From NCBI RefSeq assembly GCF_000283155.1, contig NW_004454179.1:6215068-6279067 (forward strand): a stretch of 64,000 nt of DNA, in the 5' to 3' direction. Positions 12,423 through 22,700 of this stretch are shown here, piece after piece (positions within the stretch are counted from its first letter, which is position 1; every line of letters starts with the position of its first letter). The notes under the pieces are model-generated. The model was given only the letters and a program-made list of their open reading frames with translations. It was not told the DNA's origin and ran no database searches. Made by a program: the position numbers and the translations under genes. Source of the DNA: Ceratotherium simum simum (lineage: Eukaryota; Chordata; Mammalia; Perissodactyla; Rhinocerotidae).

Positions 12423-12856
12423 GAGTATATATTGGTTGGCTTGGACTGACATAACAAAATACCACAGACTGGGTGGCTTAAACCTCAAAAACTTGTTTTC
12501 TCATAGTTCTGGAGCCTAGAAGTTCAAGATCAAGGTTTTGGCCAATTCAGTTTCCGGTAAGAACTCTGTTCCTGGCTTGCAGATGGCCACCTTCTTGCTT
12601 TGTCCTCACATGGCCTTTCCTCTATCCATGTGTGAGGAAAGGGGGAAAAGGCAGGGGTTGGGGGGGACGCAGAGAGGTCTCTGGTGTCTCTTCTTATAAG
12701 AACACTAATCCTGTTGGATCAGGGTCCCATCCTTCTGACCTTATTTAACCTTAATTTCTTCTCAGAGGCCTCATCTCCAAATACAGCCACACTGGGGATT
12801 AGGGCTTCAACATATGCATTTTAGAGGGACACGAACATTCAGTTAATAACAGAGTG
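12423..12856 (-). mobile_element. solitary MaLR (MLT1/MST-type) LTR
   Basis: The interval 12428-12851 matches the antisense of a mammalian apparent LTR retrotransposon LTR. It has ACAAAATACCACAGACTGGG and GTGGCTTAAAC near one end, then CTCATAGTTCTGGAGCCTAG, CTTCTTATAAGAACACTAAT, and AGGGCTTCAACATATGCATT near the other. Flanks GAGTA (12423-12427) and GAGTG (12852-12856) fit the 5-bp duplication of this class. No internal part is attached, so it is a solo LTR. Confidence 0.85.
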
Positions 12857-13354
12857 TGACTGTGGAACACAGAAATATCTTTTTTAGGCAGGATCGTGAG
12901 AATATTAGGTCTGTTTCATGCTTTTCACCCTTATGGAGAAGATGTGCTATAGCGACTTTGCAGCCCCATATCTTTTTATGAACAAAAGTAAAAATTATAT
13001 ATAGAGATCATTTGTGACACTTTTAGAGCTCTTCAGACATTATTTTAATCTTATCAAGGTAAAGTTGGACCCGCCCAGAGGACTGTTTTCTTCTATCCTG
13101 CAGAGCAGAGAAATTCACAAGCTAATGCTCCTACTGTTGTACCCGTAGAGAAACCCACAGCAAACTGTGTACCCAGTGATCAGGACTTGGACTAAATAGG
13201 GATTTAGTACACAATGGAACTGTTCTATCTGGTGCTGCTTATATTTATGAAATTTGGCATTATATATCTTCCTATATCTTTCTTATATATATGAACTCAA
13301 GTAGTTGTAAGACACTAGATCAAAAGGCCAGTATGTTAAAAATGGAATACTGTA
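12857..13354. other. unassigned DNA
   Basis: No gene or named repeat recognised; AT-rich with a TATATCTTCCTATATC low-complexity patch near 13260-13290. Confidence 0.4.
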
Positions 13355-13424
13355 ATCGCTTATCATCCTTTTGGCTAAGATCAAGTGTAAGAGTGAAATG
13401 CTTTAAAAAAAATAAAAAAGACAC
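13355..13424 (+). pseudogene. RNU2 (pseudogene): 3'-truncated U2 snRNA retropseudogene
   Basis: Bases 13355-13389 match the 5' end of U2 spliceosomal snRNA: ATCGCTTATCATCCTTTTGG followed by CTAAGATCAAGTGTA, with only a few differences from the functional RNA. This part includes the branch-site-pairing neighbourhood upstream of the conserved GUAGUA. The match stops just there, and sequence ends in an A-rich run (about 13403-13420). Loss of everything 3' of the first stem, plus an A-rich end, is typical of reverse-transcribed snRNA pseudogenes. It cannot make functional U2. I saw no clear target-site duplication. Confidence 0.85.
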
Positions 13425-13949
13425 AGAACTGGATGTCTGTGTCCATAGAATTGGATGTTGGATGTCTCTAACATCCACTTGAGCCCCTCCAGGAGGCAGA
13501 GCTGTTTTTCAATTCCTTGAGGGCTTTAGTAGTTGGACCTAGGTTCAACTAGGTTCAGCTTTGAGCAGAGAGTAACAGCTCCAAAATAAAAGTTACTTAA
13601 CCGTGACATAAATTAATTTTTTTTTTCAGGAAATCTGGATGAAATCAGTTTGGGGTTAGTATGGTGATTCATGGAGTGAGGATTCTAGGCTCCTGCTATG
13701 TTGTTGCCCTACTATGTGTGGCTTCCATTTTCCAAAGTCACTTCATGGTCCACAATGGCTGCTGGAGATCTGACCATTCCAGGGAACAGGAAGGATGAAG
13801 GGATTCAACGAAAAGCACACCTCTTCCGTTTAAAGACTATTCCCAAAAGTTGTACACAAGCTTCTGCAAGAAAGGCTGGAAAAGGTAGTATATTTTTTTA
13901 TAGTAAGCCAGTGACCAGCTGTAAAATTTGAGATTCTATTACTCTAGAA

Positions 13950-15273
13950 CTGAGGTCAGCAAACTATGGCCCGTGGGCCAGCCACCTGTTTTTATAAATA
14001 AAATTTTATTGGAATACAGCTCTGTCCATTTTACTTATTGTCTTTGGCTACATGTTTTTTTAAACAGCTTTATTGGCATATAATTCACGTGCCATACAAA
14101 TCACTCATTTAAAGTGTACAATTTAGTGGCTTTTAGTGTATTCACAGAATCACACATGTAGCACCACAATCACTTTAGGGCATTTTCATTGCCATGAAAT
14201 GAAATCCCGCACCCCTTAGTTGTTGTCCCCAAGTCCCTCATCTCCCGCCTCCCCAAAACCTAGGCAACCACTATTCTACTTTCTGTCTCTATAAATTTGC
14301 CTATTCTAGACTTTTCATATAAGTGGAATCATACAGTATGTAGTCCCTTGTGACTGGCTTCTTTCACTTAGCATGTTTTCAAGATTCTTCCTAGTTGTGG
14401 CATGTATTAGTACTTCATTTCTTTTTATATCCAAGTAATATTCCATCGTGTGGATATACCACATATTGTTTATCCATTCATCAGTTGATCGACATTTGGG
14501 TTGGTTCCACCTTTTGACTATTGTGAATAATCCTTCTATAAACATTTATCTACAAGTTTTTGTGTTGATGTATGTTTTTATTTCTCTTAGGTTGTATACC
14601 TAGGAGTAAAATTGCTGGGTCTTATGGTTAAACACTATGTATAACCATTTGAGGACCTACTAGACTATATTCCAAAGTGGTTCTACCACTTTACATTCCC
14701 ACCAGCAGTATATGAATGTTCTGATTTATGCACATCCTTGTCAATACTTGTCATTATCTATCTTTGTTACTGTAGCCATTCTAGTGGTTGTGAAGTGATA
14801 TCTCACTGTGGCTTTTTTGCATTTCCCTAACAACGAAAGATATTAAGCATCTTTTTATGAGCTTATTGGCCATTTGTATATCTTCTTTGGAGAAATGTCT
14901 ATACAGATCCTTTCCTCATTTTAAAATTGGGTTATTTGTCTTTTTATTATTGAATTGTTATAGTTCTTTATATATCATAGATATAAGTCCCTTATCACAA
15001 ATATAATTTGTGAATATTTTCTTCCATTCCATAGGTTGTTTTTTTACTTTCTTTTTGGTACCTTTTGAATCACAGAATTTTTAAATTTTGATGATGACCA
15101 GTTTGTCTATTATTTCTTTTGTTGCTTATGCTTTTGATATTGTCTGTGACTGCTTTTGTGCTACAATAGCAGCGTTGAGTAGTTATGACAGAGACTTGTA
15201 GAGTTATATGACCATATGGCAAGCGTAAAATATTTACTATCTGGTCCTTTAAGAAAAAATTTGCCAACCCCTG
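13950..15273 (+). mobile_element. hAT-type DNA transposon remnant split by an L1
   Basis: The two halves 13950-14050 and 15139-15273 together make one non-autonomous hAT-like element. It starts with CTGAGGTCAGCAAACT and ends with AATTTGCCAACCCCTG, which are imperfect terminal inverted repeats. It contains AACTATGGCCCGTGGGCC and AAAATATTTACTATCTGG. Flanks CTCTAGAA (13942-13949) and TTCCAGAA (15274-15281) agree at 6 of 8 bases, as expected for the 8-bp hAT duplication. An L1 lies in its middle. A sister copy is at 54364-54597. Confidence 0.85.
14051..15138 (-). mobile_element. L1 3' end inserted in a hAT element
   Basis: Minus-strand LINE-1 comprising the 3' UTR and the end of ORF2. The frame 14315-14545 (minus) contains MWYIHTMEYYLDIKRNE, the recognisable C-terminal signature of L1 ORF2p. 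It is flanked by duplicates of the hAT sequence: ATTGTCTTTGGCTA at 14037-14050 and ATTGTCTGTGACTG at 15139-15152. The T run at 14055-14061 is the relic of the poly(A) tail. It is 5'-truncated. Confidence 0.92.
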
Positions 15274-15281
15274 TTCCAGAA

Positions 15282-16109
15282 GTAGAGGGGAATGGGTATA
15301 TTGGGAGACTGCTAGCAGGAATATATTTTGACTGTGTAAAGACTTCTAAAGCATTCTGGTACAGTAATGTGCTAAATGTGTTTCAGGTATGTCTTTTCAC
15401 CTTCTAATAAAAAGTCCTGTTTTTGCCTCATAGCTGTTAAAAGAGTGCCAAACACTACAGAAACTGGAGATCTTATATAGCTTCACTATTCTGCCAGAAC
15501 TTTTAATCTTCTTGAGTATTGATAGAATCATTGTCTTTACCATGATAACAGCAGAGAGAGAACTGGGACCCTCTTTAAGGTGATGAACTGACAAGTTAAT
15601 TACTACCAGGGTAGCACATTATCATTTCTGCTTACCTCTATTCATATGGACACAAGACAACACTTGGTAAGTCCAAGCTCAAGGTTAAGAGGATTACATT
15701 GAATATTGGGAATGGCTCCCGGGTTTATTTTAGTCCATTCCTGTCCTTTCTAGAACTAGAGCTGATAAGAGAGCTGTTTGGATCTGAGTACATCTCCTAA
15801 CACAAGGAAATATAGTTTTAAAGAAGAAAACCATACAAAAACCAGATCAGCAACAAAGAGAGAAAACCCTGTTGTTATTCCAGTTGTCCCCAAGGTTGGC
15901 TCCACTATCTGAGGTTTACTTATGTGAGCAAAGAAATCGTTTTTATTTGAGCTATATTGCACTGGATTTTTGATATTTGCAACCAGAGGAGCTTCACCTA
16001 ATACAGAATGTGAACCTGCTAAAACAGATGTGCCGTCATGGTATTATTCATGCTAAAAGAAGGTAGCTGTTAGAAATAAGCATCTGAAAAATACAATAAG
16101 CTATTTATT
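15282..16109. other. unassigned DNA
   Basis: No gene, CpG island or named repeat recognised. Short frames such as 15756-15962 minus carry no domain. Confidence 0.4.
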
Positions 16110-16555
16110 ATCAACTGTTATAGAAATGAATAGTGACTGCCAATATCCATTTTCTCCTCTTTTTCCTGGGCATGCAGCTAGACTACATTTCCCAGCTCCC
16201 CTCGTTTCTAGATGGGGTCATATGACTAGACGTCACCAGTGGAATATAAGAAGTGATGTGTGTCATTTGACAGGTTGAGATGATTAAGAGTAGCTGCTGG
16301 CTTCTTGATTCTTTCTACTTTTCTTTTTCTGAAGGCCGGATGTGGCGAATTCAGAGAACTCTGAGCCCCTTGGGGTAGGTGGAGCCACTAGATGTAAGAA
16401 ATCTAGATCCCTGAATGACTGCATGGAACAAAACACCCTCACCCTGTCTGTTAACTCATATTAGACATGAAAAAGCAATAATCCTTTATTCTCTTAAGAC
16501 ACTGAAATAAAATATACCAACCAGCAGGTAGTCTACTCTGACTAATACATCAACA
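16110..16555 (+). repeat. ancient interspersed repeat, LTR-like
   Basis: The segment has CTACATTTCCCAGCTCCC, GGTCATATGACTAGACGTCA and GGAATATAAGAAGTGATGTG, ending in TCTGACTAATAC. The order is the same as in the copy at 19395-19860 (CAGCCTCCC, TCATGTGACAGCTCTGGCCA, GATGTGTG). It is therefore a repeat family; the ending TAATAC is like MaLR/ERVL LTRs, but the exact family is not assigned. Confidence 0.55.
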
Positions 16556-17485
16556 GCTTTAAAACACTCTCATGAATTTTGATGAGACTGATTTATTTGG
16601 GCAAAAAGATTGTGTAAAAATATCAACCATCTAAATAACTGTGATTAAGAGTTAACCAAGGCTTATGAGAAGTAATAGCGTACTACAGCTGTTGGCAGTC
16701 CCCATTCAGAGTTACGTACCAGTTCCCAAATCCAGTTTGTGGGAGGCTTCTCAGCAATGCTTAAAGATGATCTGTTACCTACAGATTGTATGAACGTAAA
16801 GACATGGATGATCTAGAAGACAAGAGTCATTTACCCTGATAGCAATGTAGAAGTTTTCACCATGTATATCCACCACTGGAATCTTGCATCATTTACATTA
16901 TTCTAAATGTATTCTGTTGAGGCAAGAGAACTCAGAGTACCAATCTGAATGCCACGTGTGTGGTTCTTTACAAACCATCTGCCTTACTACTTCCTCCTTC
17001 ACCTACGACAAGCTCCAGGTAGGTGCACAGGCTCTATGGATGGTTCTAAGAAGTCTTCGATGAAGCTGAAGGGGGCAGCTTTCACTACTGTTTAGCCTCC
17101 ATATCCAGCTCTAGACTTGGGTAGCAGAAGCATAGCAGTGAAACAGTGAAGCAGACATGCAAAGAGAAGCCAAGATGAGAGACTGATGGAAAGAGATCTG
17201 AACATTTTTTATCTCGGTTTCTGGGAGTTTCTGAGACCCAGTATCATTCCTGCCCTTTCAGTAGTTGTGTGTTCAACCCTTCTTTTCATTAGAAAGAATA
17301 TCATACCTTAGTATTTTTCCAATAAATTTATCTTTTCAGTGTAGTTTGTTTGTTTGTTTATTTGAAACCAAAAGAAAGACTCAATGCATATGTGACTGTT
17401 ACAAAAAAGAAACAAAAAATATTAAGCCAGAAGTAGGGGGTTTCTCTTTCCACCTTAGTATTCCCATTCTAGTGAGTTAACTACT
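16556..17485. other. unassigned DNA
   Basis: No gene or named repeat recognised. Confidence 0.4.
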
Positions 17486-17489
17486 TTTA

Positions 17490-18680
17490 ACAATTTGCTT
17501 AATGTCTTTCTATATTATTTCTAGGCATATTACACATATGAAATCATACCACTTTATAACTTATTTTCACTGTTTTACTCAGCAATATGTTGTGGAATAC
17601 TTTCTGTATTGAGAGATATATAAAATGTACCTCATCTTTTAATAGGTGCATCATATTCTATTACATAGTCATGCCCAATTTATTTAATTAATTTCCTATT
17701 GATGGGTATTCAAAGGATGTTTCTAATTTCATGGTATTACAAAACAAATATATAAAATTCTTTCATTCATTTATTAATTCAGCAAAAATTATTGTGCCCA
17801 TGCTATGTGCCAGGCACTTTTCTAGGCAAGATAATTTCTGGAGTTTCTATTTGTGGGGAGGGGAAGAAGTAAACAAGAAAACAAATAATTGTGAACTAAA
17901 TAATTTCACCTAGTGATAAGTTTTATGAAGACAATAAATCATGGAGATTTGATAAAGAGTGAAAAGTATGGGTTTAGAACTTTTTTAGATTGGAGTATCT
18001 GGGCCGTTTCCACAAGGTGACATTTGACTAAATCCTAAATGATACAAAGGAAGCATCCCTGTGAGATCATGGCAGAGGGAACACTAAGAGCAAAGGTCTT
18101 AAGGCAGTAACAACTAGGCAGTTTAGAGGGAAAAAAGTGAGGCCAATGTATCAGTTACAGTTCTCAGTTACAATCAGTAGAAACCAATGTAACAGTTCAA
18201 GGAGAAAAGGACTTTACTGAAAAATACTTGGCAGCTCACAGAATCTTTGGGATGGCCAGAGAACCCATCTTGGAGACTGGCTGGCCAAGGCAAGCTCCCA
18301 AAATCCCACTACAGAACTGGTCTAGCGGGGCCATCACTGCTATGACTGCTGGTTAAAGACACTGTGGCTTGCACCAATGACAATATTGCCACTGCTGGCT
18401 CTGAAATTTCAGTGTACCTACCACCATCCCCCCACCCTTATTTGCAACACCAGTTTCTAATTTAAAGGCTGTAGAAGTGATTTACTCCTGTACATGCTAC
18501 ATCTGTATCTTAGCACGTTTGTACTAATATTTCTATAGACTGAATTCCTAGAAGAACTTTTAGGTTTAAAGAGAAGCTCATCTAAATTTTTGACAAGTAT
18601 TACTGAATTGTCATCTCCTAAAATGTTGTAGTGATTTACACTCCCTACAAACAGTATATGAGTATGCCAATTTCTTCAAA
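17490..18680 (-). repeat. old L1 ORF2/3' segment, interrupted
   Basis: Two parts of one ancient minus-strand L1: 17490-17755 (around ATCATATTCTATTACATAGT and TTCCTATTGATGGGTATTC) and 18480-18680 (GACTGAATTCCTAGAAGAAC, TTTACACTCCCTACAAACAG). Both match consecutive antisense parts of the L1 ORF2 end. Between them lie L2-like and unassigned sequence. Confidence 0.6.
17757..18135 (-). repeat. LINE-2 3' region, reverse
   Basis: Starts with TTTCATTCATTTATTAATTC, then CATGCTATGTGCCAGGCACT, and continues through GGTGACATTTGACTAAATCC and GAACACTAAGAGCAAAGGTC. These are antisense L2 motifs in the proper order. Confidence 0.75.
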
Positions 18681-18719
18681 GCCTTGTTAATTCTAGATTT
18701 GTGTTTTAGAGTAGTTTTG

Positions 18720-18850
18720 TAAAGCTGGACACATCTGGACTTGATTTTGGCTCTGTGATTTAGTAATTGTGTGTTATTGAGCAAATTAGTCCATTCTCTG
18801 GGTTTCATTTACGTTGTAGTTACGATATAGAAATGATAACCATGTTTCTG
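18720..18850 (+). repeat. MIR fragment
   Basis: Diverged MIR-like order: a GATTTTGGCTCTGTGATTTA segment, then GAGCAAATTAGTCCATTCTC and GAAATGATAACCATG. Only the central part is preserved. Confidence 0.55.
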
Positions 18851-18869
18851 AGACTGCTAGTTGTCCCCT

Positions 18870-19090
18870 AATAACCATTCTCCCCTTCTTCTATACTCAT
18901 AGAACACCAATTTTTAGTTAGATGCATAGCTGTCCAGAATCAATTCTAATTTACCAGTTTCTCTTGGTCATAGCCAGCATGAAAACCTGCAGAATGGGTG
19001 TCAGTCATTTGTAAGAAAATCCTGGAGGCAACAGTAAAGCACTTTTTAAAGAAATGCTGCATCACAAACATTATTTATGGTACAGAGGAT
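18870..19090 (+). repeat. unnamed repeat copy related to 19395 and 6765 segments
   Basis: The beginning (CTTCTATACTCATAGAACAC) resembles the start of the repeat at about 19415 (CTTCTATAGTAATAGAACTC). A later part, 18978-19052, resembles 6784-6856. The shared segments show it is a dispersed repeat, but I cannot name it. Confidence 0.5.
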
Positions 19091-19394
19091 GACACTGAAT
19101 AGGAAAATTCAGATATTTATGCCTCTGAGTTAAAGTGATTGAAAACACTTCACATTCTGATCCTGAAGATGAAGAAATTTTTAAAATACCCTAAATGTTT
19201 TATTTTGCTTACATATTCCTTTTCATATATGCACGAAAGTGATATATAATTGTGTCCATGCCTAAGTCAATTAAAAAGTTCTATTTCAATAAGTACACAC
19301 TAAAATTCTAAGTGATAGGAAAGCATTGTCCCAATTTAATTGGAAGTGTTTTTTAAATATTCTTAGATTCAATTAAAAAATAAACAGTAATGGT

Positions 19395-19860
19395 CTCAAA
19401 TATTCATTCTTGCCTTCTTCTATAGTAATAGAACTCTGAAATTTAGTGGGGCATAGGGCTGCCAAAAATAAAGATTCAGCCTCCCTTGTAATTATGTCAT
19501 GTGACAGCTCTGGCCAATGAAATATGAGTAGAAGAGATGTGTGCAAATCCCAAGTCATGTCCTGAGAGGAAAAGTTATGCCCTTTCCTTATCCCTCTCCT
19601 TTCCTTGCTGATTGGAATCAAGATGTAGTGGTGAGTCACCTTGGGTCATAAACGAAGGGAAGCAAACTAGAAATGATTGAGCAATGAGACGGAAGAAATT
19701 TGGTTCCCTGACACTGTAAGTCACTGTACTAATCCTAGATTGCTTAAACCTAGATTGTTACATGAGAAAGAAGTGAATTTCTATTAATTATAGGCCACTG
19801 TATTTTTGGGTCTCTGTAACAGTAACTGAACTTATACCTTAATGAATATAACCCGCTTCA
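19395..19860 (+). repeat. ancient LTR-like repeat
   Basis: Same family as 16110-16555 by shared ordered motifs (CAGCCTCCC, ATGTCATGTGACAGCTCTGG, GAGATGTGTG), and it ends with a TTTTTGGGTCTCTGTAACAG region. The frame 19373-19639 (minus) is only the antisense of this repeat. Confidence 0.55.
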
Positions 19861-19935
19861 TTGAATTGTGGTGAATATTAAATGAGATAATGTATGTAAA
19901 GTACCTAGCAGAGGTATGTAATAAATGTGTGCTGA
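19861..19935 (+). repeat. MIR 3' fragment
   Basis: GTGAATATTAAATGAGATAA then GTAAAGTACCTAGCAGAGG and AATAAATGTGTGCTG are the MIR 3' part. Confidence 0.75.
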
Positions 19936-20004
19936 AGTAACTTGCCTTAAAGTCTCAAAATAAGCCGCGGCAGATTTTAAAATTTAATTCAATTTTTCCC
20001 CTTT

Positions 20005-20120
20005 CTTTGTGAATTCAATAAACACTCCTTGAGCATCTACTATGTGCCAACTGCTGTGCTTGACCACAGGTACAGAATGGGGAACAGATACAATAATATA
20101 CAGTAATAAAATTCTCACAA
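20005..20120 (-). repeat. LINE-2 3' end, reverse
   Basis: AATAAACACTCCTTGAGCAT followed by CTACTATGTGCCAACTGCTG is the antisense L2 terminus. Confidence 0.72.
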
Positions 20121-20679
20121 TGAAAATCCAGGTGCTACAGTGCAGGTGATTACTCTCCAGGAGCTGGTCTTGAGATGGAGGAATATGTCTGATGTTACTG
20201 GGTAGGGGTGATGAGCAGCTCAGAAGATAAGAAACTCAGGCGCCCAGGTTGGCAGCCTATCTCTACCCCACCACCCTCTTTATAACACAGACCTTAACGT
20301 GGGTAGTATGCTTTTCTCTCCTACCAAGAAGGCTGCACTGAGGACTAGCAGGAAATTACAACTGCAAAGATGAGTTCACAGTCAATTAGCACTGGCCATT
20401 TAAGGATTGTATACTCTGAAATAGGAAAACTCACATTCAATGAGACAACTAATAACTAATAAGTAAAATTAATAACCTTGATAAGAATATTTGATATATA
20501 AAGCAAGAACACATGATTTTTCAAAAATAATTAAAGATTTTAGAACTGAAAAATGTAATTGAAAATAAAACCTCAGTACATGGGCTGAACAACAGAGTAG
20601 ACATAACTGAAGATTGGTGTGGTAAATTGCTACGTTGAGCAGCAGAAAGGGAACAATGAGAAAGATAAGAAGAATAGCT

Positions 20680-20935
20680 AACCTTATATAGTGCTTACTA
20701 TATTCAAGGCATTGTTCTAAGCTCTTTACAGATTTAGAACTCATTTGATTCTCATCACAGAGAATGATATGAATCAAGCTTGTTATAGCTCGTCAGGAAT
20801 GTGCTATTATTACTCCTATTGTACTGATAAGAAACATAAAGCACAGAAAGGATTAATAACTCACCCAAGGTCAGACATCTAGTAAATAGGAGAGCCAGGA
20901 TTTGAATCCAGCATCTGGTTCTAGAGTCCATTTTT
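20680..20935 (-). repeat. MIR SINE, reverse
   Basis: Nearly complete antisense MIR: TATAGTGCTTACTATATTCA, a central CTATTATTACTCCTATTGTA, TCACCCAAGGTCAGACATCT and CCAGGATTTGAATCCAGCAT in order. Confidence 0.85.
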
Positions 20936-21254
20936 GAACACCAGGCTATACTGAAATGATACAATGTTTAAATGAAATATTGAGAAACATAAAGGATCGA
21001 TCCAAAAGCATTAGGATCCATGGTGAATTCCAGGAGGAGAGACTACAGAGAATGGGTGGCGGGGGGGAGAGGGGGAGAACAACTGATAATTTCCCAGAAC
21101 ACATGAAAGACATGAATTCTTACATTGAAAGTACCCTTCCTAGTAGGATAAATAAGACATATTGAACATATTATAGTGAAGTTTGGGCATATTGTAGTGC
21201 AGTTTTAGAAAACTGAAGCTGAAGAGACAGTCCTAAGAGAGTAGATTTTAATTG

Positions 21255-21427
21255 ATCTCGCCAGAGGGAAAAAAAAAGGAACTATGTGAGGTGATGGATT
21301 TGTTCATGAGCTTGATTGTGGTAAACATTTCACAATGTGTACGTATATCAAAACATTACATTGTACACCTTAAATATATACAATTTTTATTTGTTAATTA
21401 TACTTCAATAAAGCTGGAAAAAAAAGA
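21255..21427 (+). mobile_element. younger L1 3' UTR nested in old L1
   Basis: Shows the L1 3' terminus: GAACTATGTGAGGTGATGGA, TCACAATGTGTACGTATATC, TACACCTTAAATATATACAA and CTTCAATAAAGCTGGAAAAA, including the AATAAA signal at about 21407 and a short A run. Old L1 ORF1 sequence resumes after it. It is heavily 5'-truncated. Confidence 0.85.
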
Positions 21428-21756
21428 CGCAATCCAAAAAGTTATCAGAGACAACCTACAAGAGGAATAAGAATCATTGAAGTCAGATTCTCATGAGCAA
21501 TACTGGATGCAAGAAAAAAAAATGCAGCAATGTCTTCAAAATGTTAAGAAAAAAATTTTGAATCCAGACTTCTATAGTTAGCCAAAGCATCTTTCAAATT
21601 AAATGGTGAAAAAGAATATTTTAAGACATCTCAAAGACTCAAAAATTTATCATCCACAGCTTATTTCTGAGCAAACTGTCAAAGGAGTACTGGAAACAAT
21701 AAGCAGTGAAATACAAGAAAAAACAGTGGACATGTAATCAGTAAAATTTATTATTA

Positions 21757-22099
21757 AGTAAATATTGTTTATTTATTTTTTATTTATTTATTTATTTTTT
21801 GTGAGGAAGATCAGCCCTGAGCTAACATCCGTGCTAATCCTCCTCTTTTTTGCTGAGGAAGACCGGCTCTGAGCTAACATCTATTGCCAATCCTCCTCCT
21901 TTTTTTTCCCCCAAAGCCCCAGTAGATAGTTGTATGTCATAGCTGCACATCCTTCTAGTTGCTGTATGTGGGATGCGGCCTCAGCATGGCCAGAGAAGCA
22001 GTGCGTCGGTGCGTGCCTGGGACCGAACCCAGGCCGCCAACAGTGGAGCTCGCGCACTTAACCGCTAAGCCACCTGGCCAGCCCAGTAAATGTTGTTTA
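21757..22099 (-). repeat. composite ERE1/ERE2-tail SINE with target-site duplication
   Basis: Reverse-orientation SINE (21772-22084) made of an ERE1 head and body (GGCCAGCCC end near 22084, GCTGTATGTGGGA, GGGGCTTTGGGGG) joined to two tail units of ERE2 type (GAGCTAACATC...CAATCCTCCTC). Flanks AGTAAATATTGTTTA (21757-21771) and AGTAAATGTTGTTTA (22085-22099) are 14 of 15 identical. The same structure recurs at 42537-42863. Confidence 0.9.
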
Positions 22100-22139
22100 T
22101 AAAGTACTTCTTAAGTCTGGAATATATATTCTAAATGAT

Positions 22140-22700
22140 ACTGATGTCAGATTGTGTTTTCCAAAAATGAACATGCTTTTCCAGAAACTTGTCACTCCGC
22201 ATCAAAAGGTGTAATCTATTTCTCTTCCCTTTGAAGCTGGTCTGGGTTATGACAGCTCTGACCAACAGAGTGCACAGAAGTGATGCTATGTGACATCGGA
22301 GGATAAGTCATAAGGATACAGCTTCAGCCTGGCTCTCTCTTGTTGGGAAGTTTGCTCTGGGGAAGTCAGCCACCACGCTGTGAGGAAGCCCAAACTAGTT
22401 TACAAAGAGAGGCCATATGGAGAGACCCATGTGGAGAGGAAATGCACCTCCCAGCCAGCATCCACCACTACACTTCTGACTGAGTGAGTTGTCAGATGAT
22501 TCCAGTGCCAGCCTTAGAGTCTTCCAACTGAAGTGCCAGACATTGTAGAGCAGAGATAAGCCATCCACTCTGTGACCTGTCTGATTTTCTGACCCACAGA
22601 ATCCATAAGCATAAAAATTGGTTGTTTTGTAACATCAAGTTCTGGGGTAATTTTTTTCACAGTCATAGCAACTAAAACAGTTTTCAGTACAGTAGGTAGT
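22140..22700 (+). repeat. ancient LTR-like repeat inside old L1
   Basis: Contains CCCTTTGAAGCTGGTCTGGG, TGACCAACAGAGTGCACAGA, GCTGTGAGGAAGCCCAAACT, GACCCACAGAATCCATAAGC and TCATAGCAACTAAAACA. Together these fit a widespread mammalian MaLR/ERVL-type LTR, subfamily unassigned. L1 sequence resumes after it. Confidence 0.6.

Noticed and set aside
21772..22084. SINE inserted into another SINE as the explanation of the composite
   Set aside because: Both parts lie within one target duplication, and the same junction occurs at 42550-42850, so the fusion came before insertion.
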